From Bacteroidales bacterium (lineage in GTDB: Bacteria; Bacteroidota; Bacteroidia; Bacteroidales; PXBB01), in contig JAQVVM010000050.1 of the NCBI GenBank assembly GCA_028698995.1, positions 1 through 33,433 on the forward strand: a DNA stretch of 33,433 nucleotides, given 5' to 3'. Positions 33,326 to 33,433 of the stretch are shown here, in pieces. The notes below the pieces were generated by a model. That model ran no database searches and had not been told where the DNA came from. It worked only from the letters and a program-made list of their open reading frames with translations. Both the position numbers and the translations under genes were made by a program. Every line of letters starts with the position of its first letter. The stretch's first letter is position 1.

Positions 33326-33433
33326 TCTTTTTCAATTTGTTTGGCGAGTATCCACCCCTGATAAATCAAATCAAACTTGTCCAATCCCCTTTTCATTGTT
33401 ATAGGACCAGGTGGTCTTTGTTTTGTATAACCC
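33310..33433 (-). CDS. Partial IS4-like transposase, C-terminus only
   Basis: The minus strand is open from the right edge to a TAG at 33312-33310, giving 40 residues including GYTKQRPPGPITMKRGL and DKFDLIYQGWILA. The PPGPxTxxxGLxxL pattern near the end is typical of IS4-family transposases that finish a short distance after the last catalytic helix. The final codons and the stop lie inside the outer end of the inverted repeat, as expected if the IS end overlaps the gene. The rest lies beyond the window. Same strand as the N-terminal fragment at the left edge. Confidence 0.6.
   Translation of the reverse strand, partial: GYTKQRPPGPITMKRGLDKFDLIYQGWILAKQIEKDVSTR

Overview
The DNA is AT-rich and looks like a Bacteroidota (Bacteroidetes) chromosome. 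Several genes start a few tens of bases after a TAnnTTTG box, the Bacteroidota -7 promoter element. Strong Shine-Dalgarno sites are almost absent, a four-helix-bundle (S23-type) gene sits between CTGCCGA-type repeats, and a GCCAC...GTGGC dispersed palindrome of a kind common in this phylum is present. Sulfation and heavy methylation of the product would fit an aquatic or sediment organism, but that is inference. No rRNA, tRNA or CRISPR was seen.

Nearly the whole window is one surface-polysaccharide locus. From left to right: a sugar aminotransferase (403-1524) and a small conserved Cys-rich protein (1886-2314); a leftward operon of two GT4 glycosyltransferases and an O-antigen ligase/polymerase-like protein (5816-2420); a rightward Wzm/Wzt exporter, a two-domain GT2 and a radical SAM/SPASM enzyme (6015-11493); a leftward GT-C-like membrane protein (13219-11474); a leftward operon of a FdtA-like cupin, a sugar aminotransferase, a membrane GT2 and a methyltransferase (16870-13541); a rightward methyltransferase and a stand-alone membrane module protein (17153-18844); and a leftward series of FkbH-like HAD protein, acyl carrier protein, S23-type insertion, two methyltransferases, a four-TM protein and a sulfotransferase (24801-18966). 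Divergent from that lies a rightward operon of two paralogous B12-type radical SAM proteins, an AlgI-like MBOAT acyltransferase and a giant AlgJ-like protein (25051-32887).

A reasonable overall model is as follows. Aminodeoxysugars are made (the nucleotide-sugar entry enzymes such as RmlA/RmlB are not in the window), a glycan is assembled by the GT4 and GT2 enzymes and exported by Wzm/Wzt, and it is decorated by methylation, sulfation and an acyl-type group. The most unusual part is 17744-32887: FkbH plus ACP (known elsewhere to build glyceryl-ACP) next to two B12 radical SAM enzymes, an MBOAT and an AlgJ-like SGNH protein. That last protein has its N-terminal two thirds made of two tandem copies of a membrane/beta-domain module, and a third copy stands alone as its own gene.

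Both window edges fall inside IS4-like transposase genes on the minus strand (the first 26 codons at the left edge, the last 40 codons at the right edge). Immediately inside each is a copy of the same 0.2-0.36 kb repeat, in inverted orientation. The locus is therefore bracketed by insertion sequences and long inverted repeats, either because it is a mobile island or because the contig was cut at a multicopy repeat.
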